64,000 nt of DNA from Setoptus koraiensis (taxonomy: Eukaryota > Arthropoda). Shown here one piece after another: positions 47,350 through 59,014 of this stretch. A program made the translations under genes and the position numbers. Position 1 is the stretch's first letter; the number at the start of each line of letters is the position of its first letter. Where the stretch lies: positions 6,944,001 to 7,008,000 of the forward strand of contig CM106585.1 in the NCBI GenBank assembly GCA_048013815.1, given 5' to 3'. The notes under the pieces are model-generated. The model had not been told where the DNA came from and searched no databases. It saw only the letters and a list, made by a program, of their open reading frames with translations.

Positions 47350-49282
47350 TCCGTTGCATTCGTTGGATCGAACAATTATCGTAGGCAATCTCTAAAGAAT
47401 GAGGTAGCCATTATCGTTACAACTGTGTCGCGATGTGTTGCAATATATCTAGGCGAAATTTCATATTAAATTATATAACTAGCGAGAAATATATCTGGGA
47501 AAAAGACCTTTACACCGGTCATACGGGAAATTTTTGGAGACCGATCGTGACTTAATTGGCTGCTAGAAACTAATTTTCGATGGACAATTAATGCTGATGA
47601 TTGATTGACTCATTAACTAACCAATGTTTCATTGCATACATCCTTGATTGACTTGATACAGCCGCCAATGCGAACGTTAGTTGATAATCCGATGTTTCGT
47701 GCTTAGCGATGTATTTAATGATTTACAGCATCTTGTTTTCTCCAACGAAGAGATGTATGTGTCTTGATGGAGTGGCCTCTCGATGCCAACTATCTCGAGC
47801 GTCACAATGCAGCAAACTAGCCGGCACGAAGTGAGTGTTAACGACAGCGGGACGGTTTTTTCCCAGCAACGAAAATCTTAGTCGCTCTTATGGGGTTCGC
47901 ACAAGCAAATACATATGAGATAGTGTTTTGATAGTTACGGCCAGTTGTAAGGTTCCTCGTCTCGCTAGTTATGTCTTTCAATAAATGACAGATATTTGTT
48001 TCTTTAAAGCTGGTGACACCTGTTAAATTAGTTATCAACTGATGGTACCGGGGAATAGAACCCAAAGTTTAAATACTTCGTCTCAATCGATGAACCCGAA
48101 ACCAACAAAAATGTGATAATCGGTGTCACAATAATTGACTTGAAATTACCCACAAATGATGGTTGAACATTTGTTGGGATTTATGTCACATTCCGATTTC
48201 GATTCCAAGCTTCTTGTTTGCCGCCTCTATACGCAACAGTATAGTTACACGCGACTCGGACATGTGATTGTATCCAAGCTAGCGAAACATTGAAAAAAGA
48301 GATAGGTGTCAATTGCCTGACAAACTGAAAATTCTAATATTGAACGTTTGCTTGAAACGCTCATCGCTAGAAGAAACTCCCCGTTGAAATCTATGGTACC
48401 ATTAGTCAATAACTAATCTAACGACTGTACCGCATGAATTGATTGCAGGCTATTTTGGTTGCGAATCGCGATCCAATTGATTTTTGTTTTATTAGCAAGC
48501 GCGCGGCAATCGTTTTTTACAAGTAGTGACAGATAATTAGGTGCAATTTTTATTGATACAGTGATTAGCAAACATTTATCCCATCGTAATAAACAGACTA
48601 TAATGCCGTGTTCAACGACGATGTCCCAGTGACTAAACACTCGTGTGGTGCGTGTCTCTCACAGGAAGAAGCTTAGGTGGCCCGCGGGGCATACAAAAAG
48701 TCGCTAGAGTTCTTGCCAGAGTTTTTGTCGTGTAAAAACAATAGATGGCCGACCCATTGCTGATGGCACAATCAATAATCGATTTGCTATCATGTTGATT
48801 GCCGTAGAAAACAGAATTATCCCCAATGTACTAATATCTGTCGATTCAAGGTTGGCACCTCCAAACAATATAAGAAGGATTAGTTATTCATGCGACAATC
48901 AAGAAATCAATGCTGGAATCAGGACTCGGCCTGAACCTCGGCAACATCCCGACAACTTGCCATGTATCGTAAATATTCGTAAGTCATTGATCGTGGCACT
49001 GATAGAGCTTTTGTAAGCTGTCATAAAGCTTTCATCATTTGGCTGTCAGTCTCTCCAGCCGCGCTTATTCATCGGGGCTCCACTACGATGCATGCGCGAC
49101 ATTGCGCGTTACTGCAGCGGCCAGCTCTCATACCCTCGCAACTCTTGATAAAAGAAATTGAATCGATGATAAGAGCCCCACACTCAAAACTAGAATGATT
49201 TTTGATCGTGATAATCCCATGGTTTGTCAGCATGGTAGCAAAGTTTGCTGAAAAGTCTCCCAATCGGTTGCATGACAGTTGT

Positions 49283-49289
49283 TATATAA
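49283..49289 (+). promoter_or_regulatory. Candidate TATA box of lipase 3
   Basis: TATATAA, 114 bp before the ATG, is the only clear TATA-like sequence in the upstream region. Confidence 0.4.
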
Positions 49290-49373
49290 ACGAAACAATA
49301 CTCCACAGAAACAGTAATAGTCCCACACCATCGCGATAATTTTAGTAATTAATTCAGACAAGCGTTTCATCCA

Positions 49374-49402
49374 AGTAATTTCTTTGCGCCAATAGTAGCC
49401 AC
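49374..49402 (+). promoter_or_regulatory. Conserved leader upstream of lipase 3
   Basis: AGTAATTTCTTTGCGCCAAT plus AGTAGCCAC matches the lipase 2 leader at 45520-45551 with few differences. Confidence 0.5.
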
Positions 49403-51524
49403 ATGATGAAGATGATCATGTCACAGGTTCTCATTTCAGTCCTGTTTTGCCTGCTCTACCTGAGCCAAAAACAAGTTCAGTCCCTTCCAAGGGCGCCCAC
49501 GGGCGGGCCAACATTCTTTGGTCAATCAGCGGTGAGTGTGTAACAAACAGAAGCACATTATTAACTTACCTACGGATAACAGAAGGTCAGTGCGGCTATG
49601 ATCATTGATATCCAGCTACCGCTTCGAATTTTCATTTAGTGATAGTTCCATGTACCTCGCGGTTGCACCTGAACTTTTATCAAAAGAGTCCAACCAAGAA
49701 AAGACATAAACAAGAACCACTGAGAAGGGATCCGACAATATGGTTTCGAGCGAATCCACACTGGCAGGGGTATGCAAGTCCCAACGTTTCTCAATAATCT
49801 TCTTCTAGAGTAACTAGAGTTACATGGTTCTTCTCGACGAAAATTCAAGTTTGTTATAAAATTTCAAGTTTGAATATCGATGCAGTAGCGGAATATCAAT
49901 TATCAAAGTTGCACTTATCTCTCTGTCCTTTGGAGGTACCATTCCGGTGCCTCGATGGCCGCGAGTAAATGCATTCCGTTAAATTATTGTGTTATCTATG
50001 GAAATCTTAGATCTCATATTCTATTATTTATCTATTTCCGTTTTCGAAAGGCTGCCGCTATCGAGGCTATGGGCTACATAGCGGAAAGCCACAACATCCC
50101 GAGTAATCAACCTGGCTATGTGATCGGCGTAAATCGAATGATCAATCCGTTGGCCAATCCGGATGATGTTAAGAGAGTCGTTCTGTTTCATCACGGAATC
50201 GTGCAAGATTCCCTCATGTTTCTGGGATTTGCTGGTTGGGCCAGGCCGGAGAAACCAACGGCCGACAGCTACTCGACAGATATTTATCGCAACGCCACTG
50301 ACGGTCTCGATGAGACAACGCAAGAGCCCACGGTCGAAACATACAAAAAGTTGTGTTTGCCGTGTGTGTTTTCCAACAACAACTACGATGTTTGGATAAT
50401 GGACCTCAGAGGCGTAAGTGAGGCAAGTGAACAATTCGACGAAGAAGATTTCCAACAGAGAGGAAACGGAACGCAGGAAAATTATTGGGATTTTTCCATC
50501 GACCAGCCAACCTTTTTTGATTTGCCTGCAATCATTGATTTCATTCGCGAGAAAACCGACCAAGATAAGATCAGCTATGTGGGCTATAGTTTAGGCACGC
50601 TGGAAATGTTTGCCCTATTGTCTGCCAAACCAGAATATGCCGACAAGATCGAGGCATATGCTGCTGTAGGGCCCACATACTACCTTAGCCATCTGCGCGG
50701 ATTGTTCCCTCTATTGACCTTGACGGACCCGTTACTGCGACCAGCCAATTTCGGCAGTTTTATCAACTTTGATGGGTCAGTGCTAGTAAATAGACTGGTG
50801 TCACTTCTTTGTGATTCACCTAGCATTAGATTGGATGTGTGCTTTGCGGCCTACCAAAATTTCGTTGTCGGGCCCGACACGAATAAGCTAAACATATTCG
50901 TGAGTAGACTAAACGAGTGGACACTCAGTAATGAAGCTGTTAGTTGTTGCATGAACAAACAAAACTTACGATAAAAACTCTCTTCTACGATCTGTCTTTT
51001 CCTCATGTCGGTTCCTAGACTGAAGCCTATCTTAGTCATTTTCTCGAAACCTATAGTATCAAAGTGTTTGTTCATGCGGCTCAGATAATCAAATTTGACG
51101 GATTTCACACTTTCGATCATGCTAATCCAGCCGATAACCTTAGAGAATACAATTCACTGACTCCAATACCTATAAAGCCCGAGAAAATAAAGCTCAAGAA
51201 AATTATTTATGTACGAAGTGTGGTCGGCGATTATCTCTCGACCATAGAGGATCAAAGAGAATTCCTCAATCAGTTGACTGGTGAGTGATAAGTGTCAAGC
51301 GCATACTATAGACATTGTGCAATGAGACACACCTCTGACAATCATCTAACATTACACCATTCGCTCTTCATGTTTCAATCAATGAATCAGTTCCTCTTTT
51401 CGAGGATATTGTCACTCAGTCTGGTTACAATCACATAAGTTTTTTCATGGCGAAGACATCCTTCACACAGGTGTTTGGTCCCATTATTAGAGCGGTCAAC
51501 AGGGCTTATGTGACCGACTTGTAG
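49403..51524 (+). CDS. Acid (gastric/lysosomal-type) lipase 3 of array, 457 aa
   Basis: Four exons: 49403-49531, 50051-50899, 51019-51280 and 51391-51524, with the same phases as its neighbours. The leader MMKMIMSQVLISVLFCLLYL is a signal peptide. Family blocks are AMGYIAESH, GYVIGVNRM, LFHHGIVQDS, SNNNYDVWIMDLRG, ENYWDFSIDQ, FFDLPAIIDFI, VGYSLGT (Ser about 223), VVGDYLST (catalytic Asp) and YNHISF (catalytic His), ending NRAYVTDL. It is closest to lipase 2. Intron 1 is 519 bp, longer than in the others, but its last 70 bp are nearly identical to the end of lipase 2 intron 1, showing a recent duplication. AATAAA lies at 51840-51845. Confidence 0.92.
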
Positions 51525-52511
51525 TCTGTTGATTGCGGGAAGGCAACAATTTGCACGAGATGCTCAGTGCACCAAGTGTCGAATAGTTTAAGCCAGTTTG
51601 AGCCAGTTACAAGGCTTTTGAAGAGTGCCCAGTAATGCTTTCGATGGAGAATCGAGTAACGCTACTTATCAAGAAGAAACCGATCAAAGCAGCAGCCCAC
51701 ATTCGACTAATATGGTCTTTGGCCAATAATAGTTGCATATAACTATGAAAATGTTAACATCTGAAATCAATCGAGCAGCCATAAACGCCAAATAACAAAC
51801 AAACACTCAATTGCAGTGACTTAATATTACAATGAAATCAATAAATGACTGTTTGAATCTACGGCGAGACATAGTATCGACATTTTATTTTGACTTGCTG
51901 GAAGTTCGACAAAAAAAATGTACTGTATCCAACGTCAACCTGAATTATATCGTCCCTCATCCTATGTCAAATGCAGCGAAGGTTTAGAGAGGTTCTTCTA
52001 TCAGAGCATGGATTGAAGCATTCAAAAAGCGATATTCAGTGAGAGATTTGGTTGTGTCGTGCCGTGGGAGTGTTAGCAGCTAAGGGGGTGTGTTGGTCGC
52101 TAGAATAAATTGCCGGCAGAACTACAAGTTTTGAATTATTACTGTTATATATATATTGGCTTAATATCAATTTAGCTTTTTTAATTAGTAACGACGGATA
52201 ATTACTATTATTATCCGTCAATATGTTTATTGGTCAACGACTTGATATCGAATGAATCTGTGTGTCGGGGAAAAACGTACAATGATGTATATATTGCGTT
52301 ATTATCTATCGATAGTGTATCACACCAAGCTAGGTTCTCTCTTTGTTTCAGTTGGCGTCAGCCAACTGAAAGGTTGCCGGGAAGATTTGCAATACTTTTC
52401 ATTTTGCCAGGTCACTGGCGCCTGTGCGGGTTTTGAACAAGGCGTAGTGCGCGGCCCGTATGCGCGCGGATGTGTGTGGGCGTGTACGCGTGCACGGTGC
52501 GGCATGACAGT
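51525..52511. other. 3' flank of lipase 3 and spacer
   Basis: It contains the lipase 3 poly(A) signal. From about 52230 onward the sequence shifts to transposon-rich composition, but no gene is supported. Confidence 0.5.
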
Positions 52512-53380
52512 TGTTCTTCGGAATACGTACCACGCCCAAATTGGGTATTTTGGGTATTTTTGGGTTGGGTATGGTGCCCTGAGACCGGAAAAGGTATTCC
52601 GGAAGTGCAGAAATTCTTCGTTACCGAGATACCCGAGGTACCGCATTCTGGGTATTCGATGGTATTTGAGGGCACGTTGACGGTGTAATCGGTCGTACCC
52701 ACCCGCACGGACATCGGGTGGGGTACCAACGTCTTCATTCCGAGGGTAGATTGCACCTAGAAGCCCCAGAAGCAGAATAAAATCAGTTTAACTCAAGAGG
52801 CGTGACCAATGGATGCGGCGCGGAGCGAAACTGCGCCCGCAGATAGTGCGACCACGCACCGAGTCCTTGCGCGTGCTTTACTCATGCGTTCATTCCAGGC
52901 CGGAGGAGGGGTTCGGCCTCCAGTCGTCCACGCCTACGGCCTCCGGCGGGACGACTGACGGCCACCAAACCAAAAAAGATTCTTCCCGAGGACTGGGAAT
53001 CGAGTGGGCGGGGCCCGCGATCGGACCGGGTTTCGTTCATTCTTGTGTATGAGTTGCAATCCTTATCTAGCAAAAGAGCCGACCAAACCAGACTAAGTGC
53101 GATATTTCTCAAACCGGAAGTGACTGATGAGGTAATTAATGAATATCCAGCGAACCGGCTGTCACTCATCTTGATATTGACAACAATCACAATGCTCCTA
53201 TCGAGATCTATACAGACATGCAGAAATTTCAGGTCTGAGGCCCGAAAAATGCATTTTTCTATATTTCCGGAAGTAGGAATTTCCGCACTTCCGGACCTTC
53301 AATAACGTTCTTTGGGGCCCCTTCGGGGCCCCTTTGTGGAGTTTGAAGGAAATCGGGCTTGGTACGTATTCCGAAGAACA
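52512..53380. mobile_element. Non-autonomous TIR element A, about 870 bp
   Basis: TGTTCTTCGGAATACGTACC at 52512-52531 recurs in reverse complement at 53361-53380. The match extends inward to about 30 bp with two mismatches. Inside are repeated CCGGAAGT words, a GC-rich core (about 52800-53040) and, near the right end, a GGGGCCCC-TTC-GGGGCCCC hairpin. No transposase frame is found inside. The right end abuts the Tigger coding sequence exactly where homology begins. Confidence 0.75.
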
Positions 53381-54289
53381 CCCAGAGATTTAACAATATT
53401 TGGAGAAGGCCTTACCTGTGACAATGAAGCAGCCAGCAACTTCACGGCAAATACAATACCTGCGATATTCGAGTCGAACGAGGACCATAGACATTTCAAT
53501 GTAGACGAAACTCGGCTCTTCTGGAGATGCATTCCAACCTCCAGTCACGCCAAAAAAGGTTCAAAGTGTGTTGGACATAAACAGGATAAAACAGGTCTAA
53601 CCGTCGCCCTGTTTGTCAGTATGACTGGAGAGAAGCTAAAACCTGTTGTAATTGAATATTCATCTCAGCCAAGCTGCTTCAAGACCATAGGTTACGATCT
53701 CAGCAAACTTCCGGTCTACTTTTATGCAAATAAGACCGCATGGATGACAGGAGAAATATTCAATGACATTTTACAGAAGATACATGAAGATCTCAGAGGA
53801 AGACAAGAGAATATAACACTTATACTGGACAACTTCTCAGGACATAAAACAAGTGATTTGGAACGCTCATTTCCGAGGATAAAATTCTTTTTCCTACCAC
53901 CGAACACAACCAGCAAGACCCAACCGTTAGACGGCGGCATAATTAGGAGCTTCAAAAGACAGTATGCAACTTTATTAATGAACCATGTCTTCTCCTATTA
54001 TCAGATGAATGGTGATATCAAAGAAGTCAATAAATCTATCAGCCTCTCGGACGCCATTAAATGGATTGCAGAGGCCTGGTCAAAGGTCAAGATTGAAACA
54101 ATCAAAAAATGTTGGCAGCATCAGAATTATATAAGAAACACAAGTGATACACCCATGTATGTGATTGATCATGAAGATGACCTATGTGAGATATTTAGCA
54201 ATGTTATTTCGTTGACAGGTAGTACAACGACACTGCAACAATATATGTTTGAGCAAGAAGCTAGGCCAGTAACTTTGGCAATTGTTTAA
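53381..54289 (+). mobile_element. Tigger/pogo-type transposase, N-terminally truncated
   Basis: An open frame of about 300 codons encodes a DDE_1 superfamily catalytic domain: NVDETRLFW (first Asp), LILDNFSGH (second Asp), LPPNTTSKTQPLDGGIIRSF (third Asp, 33 residues on). SDAIKWIAEAWSKV follows and the protein ends PVTLAIV. The CENP-B-type DNA-binding half expected before the first Asp is absent; its place is taken by the end of element A. The catalytic part has no internal stop, so the insertion is fairly young, but the protein cannot be whole. No matching terminal repeats were found. Confidence 0.88.
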
Positions 54290-54762
54290 TTTAATAAAAA
54301 GAAACACATCCTAAAATAACTTTTGATCGTTTCGACCCATTCTATTGAGCGATTTCGAAAATCGCGGGGGCCCGATTTGTCGCATTTCAGCAAACATTAC
54401 TGTAGCGCACTCTCATACTCAATAGCTTACTCACTTACTTGCTCACTCAGTTAAATAAAATAGCCACCGGCCTAATAAAACAGAATAACGCCCCTTAGTC
54501 GTTCATTGGTGACGCCGAGAAGTCTGAAGAAGAGACTATCTCAACCCACGAGAAAGAACTCGGACCGGCTCAAGAGCCGATAAAAAAGTTATACTGATTA
54601 TACCAGTATACAATCATGTGCGGAATGAAGGTAACACGAGGGTCAAATGTGTGCTTTCCCCCCTGCGCGCTGCCGCCAGGCGGCGTGTGTGTGCGGAGTG
54701 TGTGCTGTGCGGGAGCGGCGTGTATGCGGCATCCCGCGTACCGCGCACAGTGCGCCTTCGCA

Positions 54763-55659
54763 TACTAGGAAGTCCATTTATGGCATTCTTAAAGCTTGGG
54801 ATGGTAACAGGACAGCTCCTTTGAAGCCTGCCGGTCGGCCGGCCCATTTCGAGCCTCTCTATGAAGCCAAAATTAGGGAACATGTCGCTGCCAATCCTTT
54901 TGATACCAACGACCAGATCATCACCAAGCTTGGATTGGATTGCTCGAGATGGACTGTGTCTCGCATTTGTAATGACTTGGATCTGAAGTCTTACATTGCT
55001 GCATCCAAATTCAAGCTTACTGATGAACAGCGGTTCAAAAGGTTGGTAATGAGGATTGGAAGAGGGTGGTGTTTAGTGACGAATTCCCCTTCACCAACTC
55101 TAGTCAGGCTCAAATCCATGTAAGGAGGCCATTTGGAGAGAGATATGAAAATTGTTACGTGAATACGTATGAGCCGGCCAATCTCTCATTCTCCTTGCAT
55201 GGATTTATTACATACAATGGAGTGGGCCTTTTGACACCGACAGGAGAGAGGATGGATAGTGTGCGTTATTGTGATAACATCCTCACACCTGCTTTCCATT
55301 GGTTAGAAGAAAACACCAACTTCCCATGGATATGGCAGCAGGATAATGCATATATCCACCGCTCTAATTATACTGAAAATTTTATTATTAAATATGGTGT
55401 CATGGTTGACAAGTTCCTGGACTGGCCAGTGAAGTCGCCAGATTTAAATTTGATTGAGAATGTGTGGGCTCGGATGTGGAGAAAAAAAGTTAATTATCTG
55501 CGCCTTCACGGCCAGATAACCAAAAAGTCCGAGCTCTTACACTTAGCTAATGAGGTCTGGGCGAGTATTAGTCTCGATGAGATTCATAATCTCTATCACT
55601 CGATGCCAGACCGAGTTAGAGAGGTTATTAGGATGGATGGTCATCTCACCTCTTATTAG
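54763..55659 (+). mobile_element. DD37E mariner/Tc1-type transposase, one frameshift
   Basis: The first frame (to about 55040) has helix-turn-helix segments: RKSIYGILKAWDGNRTAPLK, GRPAHFEP, TNDQIITKLGL and SRWTVSRICNDL. The second frame holds the catalytic domain: VVFSDEFPF (Asp), IWQQDNAYIHRS (Asp) and SPDLNLIENVWARMW (Glu). The second Asp and Glu are separated by 37 residues, the DD37E signature of a mariner/Tc1 lineage known from mosquitoes and other arthropods. The two frames meet at about 55040-55060 with a one-base shift, so the copy is inactive. The GC-rich 100 bp before 54763 does not look like the family and may be foreign. TIRs were not identified. Confidence 0.85.
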
Positions 55660-55919
55660 TAATTTAGTGCCAATAAATTGTGCCTTAAAATGGTTTTTCT
55701 ATTAGTCTATTAGTTGTGCAGAGTTGTTTACTTTTGTTTTTCGCGGTTGAAAGTTTTTAGCGCTTAATTTTAATTAAGTAGCTATTGATGTGGGTCGGAT
55801 GGATACGTTTATTCACGTGGGTAGAATAAATCAGTGCTTTTTTCAACTAGGAAAAAATAGCACGGTGAAAGCTGTACTGTGAGAAATAAACTAGATAAAT
55901 TTAGAACACTCAAAGCTTA

Positions 55920-56300
55920 CAATGTTGATTAGTTGAATTTAGCACACAGAATGCTATGCGCGCGAAACACTAACTAGACGCGATTAGCACGCTCAATGCT
56001 GAGATGCTAACTAGATGAATTTAGCACAGCAGAAGGCTAGCTGTATACAATTCGGATTTAGTGCACTGGAAGCTAGAGGTGTTGGAACTAGGAGATTGTA
56101 GAACAGTAGATACTATTCAGAATAACTACTGCTTCTCAGCACTGTCAATGCTGATGTGGCTGAAACTAGACGAGTGTAGCACGCTCAATACTGAGATGTA
56201 AAATAGATGAATTCAGCACAGCAGAAGGCTAGCTGTCTACAATTCTGATTTAGTGCACGGGAAGCTAGATGCGTTGTAGCTAAGAGATTACAGCACAGCA
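55920..56300. repeat. Degenerate tandem repeats (AGATGAATTTAGCACAGCAG type)
   Basis: A segment beginning ATGAATTTAGCACAGCAGAA and running through GCTAGCTGT, CAATTC and TTTAGTGCAC occurs at about 56012-56085 and again at 56205-56280. Shorter TAGCAC/AACTAGA units fill the rest. Confidence 0.75.
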
Positions 56301-56650
56301 GAAACTGCTCAACCATTCAAGGTATCTGAACGTTAACAATGTTAACCCTATGGGAACAGAGTTCGATGGTCACAATTCGGAATTCGGTGGTGATTATTCG
56401 AAGTTCGATGGTCACAATTCGAACTTCGAAATTGAAAATTCTAATTTCCGATACGAGTTTCAGGTGCTTGTACAGAGTTCGATGGTCACAATTCGAAGTT
56501 CGGTGGTTACAATTCGAAGTTCGATGGTCACATTTCGAACTTCGAAATTCGAAATTGAAAATTCGAATTTCTGATGACAGTTCCATCTGCTCGTTCGATG
56601 TTCGGTGGTCAGTGTTCGATGGTCAATGTTCGATGGTCACATTTTGAAGT
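56300..56650. repeat. Left arm of a large inverted repeat (partner 63350-63720)
   Basis: GCTCAACCATTCAAGGTATC, then ACGTTAACAATG and tandem TTCGATGGTCACAATTCGAA-type units (unit roughly 20-30 bp). The reverse complement of this arrangement, in the same order, occupies 63350-63720, with the right arm slightly longer. Confidence 0.85.
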
Positions 56651-56653
56651 TCG

Positions 56654-56745
56654 GTGGTTAACAGGTTGTCATAAACTCCTTTGAATCCTTCAACAATACT
56701 TGTCCACACGAAAATTAAGCGCTCGAAATACTGATTTGATCAGTA
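56654..56745. repeat. Inverted repeat arm with hairpin (partner 58979-59078)
   Basis: About 90 bp here are the near-exact reverse complement of 58979-59078. The shared string includes GGATTCAAAGGA, GTGTGGACAAGTATTGTTGA, GAGCGCTTAATTTT and the hairpin ATACTGAT-n-ATCAGTAT at the inner end. Confidence 0.88.
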
Positions 56746-56855
56746 TTACTTTAGTATCAGTACGATTTGGGAGGGCGATGTGCTGGCGCGCGAAGCGCGG
56801 CCGTCTTTGGGGAGGGGTGGGGAAACAATCCGGCCAGGCTAACAAGGTAACCTAG

Positions 56856-57728
56856 TTAGGGTGTTGTAGCGATTAGTGCCCCAGTCTGATTTCAATGAAA
56901 CTACACACGGGGTCCGTAGGGTCCACAAATGATAACCTCGGTGGTGCGGAAGTGCGGAAACTTCCGGTTCCGGTTTTACCTAAAGATTGAGATACGGACT
57001 TGAAACACTCTTTACATCTAGATAAAGGCACGCAGAGTACGATACAGTAAATTTCAAGCCTGAACGACTTCCGGTTCACATGATATTCGGTGGAAACCGC
57101 TGCAAGGGCGGTGACGGGACGGAATATCGACCGAATGCGTGCGCTAGCAGGCCCGTACTGATCAACACAAAAGCCTGCGCCACTTTCGGTTCTCGAGATT
57201 CTCGCAGTTGGATGTGCAGCTCCACGATGAACAGTCCGATCCTCTACTTACGGTCGTGTATGGATTGCAGTCATGTGAGCGGAGGGTAGAGGGCGCAGCC
57301 CGATACCCGAAGCGCTCATCCAACCTACCCGAACGGTTCCCGCCGCACGAAGTCGTCGCGGGAGCGACGACGGAGATGTGACGGCCTCCAGAATACGAGG
57401 CCGCAGGCCGAGTTCTCAGACCCATCACATACTCATCCCTGAGCAGAGCGGAGCTCCAATTTCTCCACTTCCGGTCTTCTTACGTCAAATATATCTGTAC
57501 ATCTGGAAAACCGGAAGTCGCACAGAGCTGAAAATTATGCCACCATATCCAGTATAGTCAGAAACGTCTCTCTGGTGAGTTTCAGACCTCTAGTTCGAAC
57601 TTCATGTAAAACCGGAACCGGAAGTTTCCACACTTCCTGACTAACTTTTCCGGTCTATTGGGGTCAAGACATACCCGTACCAGAAGTTTCATCAAAATCG
57701 GAGCGGGGCACTAATCGCTACAACAACC
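56856..57728. mobile_element. Non-autonomous TIR element B, about 870 bp
   Basis: GTTGTAGCGATTAGTGCCCC near 56862 recurs as GGGGCACTAATCGCTACAAC ending at about 57724, and GGGT-type bases extend the match. Like element A it is about 870 bp, has several CCGGAAGT words near each end, a GC-rich non-coding core, and a terminal GTTTCATCAAAATCGG motif matching element A's GTTTGAAGGAAATCGG position. No transposase. Confidence 0.8.
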
Positions 57729-57764
57729 CGATCTTAGAGGTTTGGACAGTTCATTAAGTAGTGA

Positions 57765-57905
57765 TAAGTGCTTGCTGTCTCTAGTAAGTTTCAAGAATTT
57801 ATACTGGTGAGAACAGTATCGAAAATCACACATACTGTATAGGCACATGTTCTCAGTAATGGCCTATAGCGCCAATACTAGAGAAAGAAAATTGATTATG
57901 AGTGG
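57765..57905. repeat. Dispersed 130-bp repeat, copy 1
   Basis: It shares CTGTCTCTAG, AAGTTTCAAGAATTTAT, GGTGAGAACAGT and GGCCTATAGCGCC with sequences at about 58310-58420, 62155-62290 and 62300-62385. Confidence 0.75.
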
Positions 57906-57922
57906 ACTGAGCATCATCGAAA

Positions 57923-58240
57923 CGGATGGGTGGGAACATGTTTAGAAATCGATGACTATACATGACATCCTACATCCGAAATTTCTTTCTGTCTCGAAAA
58001 CGGCCTATTGATTGCTGATCATACTAGCACAGATTGTTGCGAGCAACATGCACCACACACACACGCAGTATCATCATATGGATAGGTGGGAACATGTTCA
58101 GAAATCGATGACTATACATGACATCCTACATCCGAAATTTCTTTCTGTCTCGAAAACGGCCTCTTGGTGGCTGATCATACTAGCACAGAATGTTGCGAGC
58201 AACATGCACAACACACAAACAGAGTAACTTAAAAACGGAT
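57923..58240. repeat. Tandem duplication, two 158-bp units
   Basis: GATGGGTGGGAACATGTTTA to GAGCAACATGCACC is repeated immediately with few changes (starts at 57923 and 58081). The first 30 bp of a third unit begin at 58238. Confidence 0.92.
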
Positions 58241-58450
58241 AGGTGTGAACATGTTCAGATATCACGATATTTACATGATTTACCTAATTAAAATTAAGTG
58301 CTCTGTGAGAGAGTGCTAGCTGTCTCTAGAAAGTTTCAAGAATCTATCCTGGCGAGAACAGTTTCAAAAATGCCACGTACTCAATTACCATTAGTGCCCG
58401 GAAATGGCTTACATACTTCAACACAGGAATTGAGAGACTCCAATCTCCAT

Positions 58451-58716
58451 AGAGTTAACATGTGTAATGTTTAGATGCTTTAACATAGGAATTGAGAGAC
58501 TCGAATCTCCAACCAAACTGTTGCTTTCTTTGTGCTAGGGAGGCGGAGCGACTTAAGTCTCAATCAAGCTGTAGCTCACTGTGTATTAGAGGGTGGAGCG
58601 ACTTAAGTCACAAACTAATGTGTAGCTTAATGTGTGCAAGGGAGGAGGAGTGACTCAAGTCTGAATCACGCTGCAGCTTCTGTGTGCTGGAAGGAGGAGG
58701 AGTGACTTAAGTCTGA
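58451..58716 (+). repeat. Direct repeat with internal 50-bp minisatellite, left copy
   Basis: It begins AGAGTTAACATGTGTAATGT and contains about four units of a 50-bp minisatellite (core GGAGTGACTTAAGTC). The partner lies at 60703-61017 in the same orientation. The pair could be solo or LTR-like repeats of a Ty3/gypsy fossil, but no tRNA primer site was recognised. Confidence 0.75.
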
Positions 58717-58734
58717 TGGCTCAAGAGCCAATGA

Positions 58735-59014
58735 GAGTACGAGTACTCAAGAAGAGGCTACGACCCAACCGAAGCGGGTAGAGACGAGTCTGGTCGATGA
58801 ATTAGGTACAGAAAAAGAACAAACATTGAAGGAAACAATGAAACTCTTAGTACAATCGGCTATCCAGTCAAACAGGCAACAAAACGAATTCAAAGAGGAC
58901 TTGCGGAAGTCGATTGAAAGCATGATGAACTGTAACATTCAGTTGATGAGAACTCTACAGTTGACTAGCGAGAATACAAGTAATACTGATCAAATCAATA
59001 TTTCGAGCGCTTAA
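58735..59014 (+). other. Short coiled-coil frame, possibly from a mobile element
   Basis: An open frame beside the left direct repeat contains TLKETMKLLVQSAIQSNRQQ, FKEDLRKSIESMMN and IQLMRTLQL, a helical pattern. The stop lies in the repeated AGCGCTTAA motif. Similar helices occur in gag-like proteins, but there is no nucleocapsid motif and I do not assign it. Confidence 0.35.

Larger units (their letters stand above)
47350..49402. other. Spacer between lipases 2 and 3
   Basis: No gene supported in 2 kb. Frames are short and unassigned. The final 200 bp form the lipase 3 upstream region, with a candidate TATA box. Confidence 0.5.
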
